Virus record (IMG/VR): IMGVR_UViG_3300035698_011869
Location: 1 to 21,154 of that record
Strand: one strand, 5' to 3'
From: a virus
DNA: 21,154 bases
Made by a program: the position numbers and the translations under genes. Positions 21,148 to 21,154 of the stretch are shown one piece after another. The notes below the pieces were generated by a model. The model worked only from the letters and a program-made list of their open reading frames with translations. It had not been told where the DNA came from and searched no databases. Every line of letters begins with the position of its first letter. The stretch's first letter is position 1.

Positions 21148-21154
21148 ATCGGTA

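Noticed and set aside
1-21154. tRNA genes, integrase, attachment sites or lysis genes
   Set aside because: I looked for tRNA-like cloverleaf sequences, recombinase motifs and holin/lysozyme motifs and saw none that I could support in this window.

Overview
The window is a block of a tailed double-stranded DNA phage (or prophage) genome. It holds, almost entirely on the minus strand and in the usual order, small and large terminase, portal, scaffold, major capsid protein, neck and tail-hub proteins, fibre-like proteins, internal (ejection-type) virion proteins and a long tail fibre. The lack of any tape-measure, sheath or tail-tube gene, together with the P22-type portal, the N4-gp56-type capsid protein and the Gln/Ala/Gly-rich internal proteins, suggests a short-tailed (podovirus-like) virus. 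The layout resembles that of uncultured aquatic podoviruses. The host cannot be told from the sequence.

Layout in the direction of transcription, right to left. 21154-19647: six small minus-strand genes, mostly overlapping, of unknown function. 19593-19213: one plus-strand accessory gene with its own sigma70-like promoter and tandem terminators. 19212-18995: a divergent control region with two promoters and a duplicated operator-like motif. 18994-15919: a 56-residue protein, then TerS and TerL. TerL carries a 316-residue intein at its third nuclease motif. 15869-12143: portal, two small proteins and scaffold, with a plus-strand alpha-CTD-like gene wedged in. 11940-9984: major capsid protein and a second structural protein, bracketed by strong hairpins. 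9928-5231: neck, hub and fibre-base proteins. 5221-1895: four internal or morphogenesis proteins. 1831-1: tail fibre, running off the left edge.

The most unusual feature is the intein. Its splicing blocks are in the TerL frame, but the homing endonuclease (HNH plus two Cys4 zinc-finger-like units) is a complete 211-codon gene in the -1 frame of the same DNA. TerL's own frame stays open through the whole of it. The nested gene has an AGGTGA ribosome-binding site and ATG. Directly after that ATG lies an A7 slippery run, where a -1 slip would fuse the intein N-terminal half to the endonuclease. The same stretch of DNA therefore seems to encode the linker of a splicing-competent intein and a separately expressed nuclease.

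A second unusual feature is the small plus-strand protein at 12940-13194. It resembles the C-terminal domain of the RNA polymerase alpha subunit, lies antisense to the capsid-assembly operon, and overlaps the end of its neighbour tail to tail.
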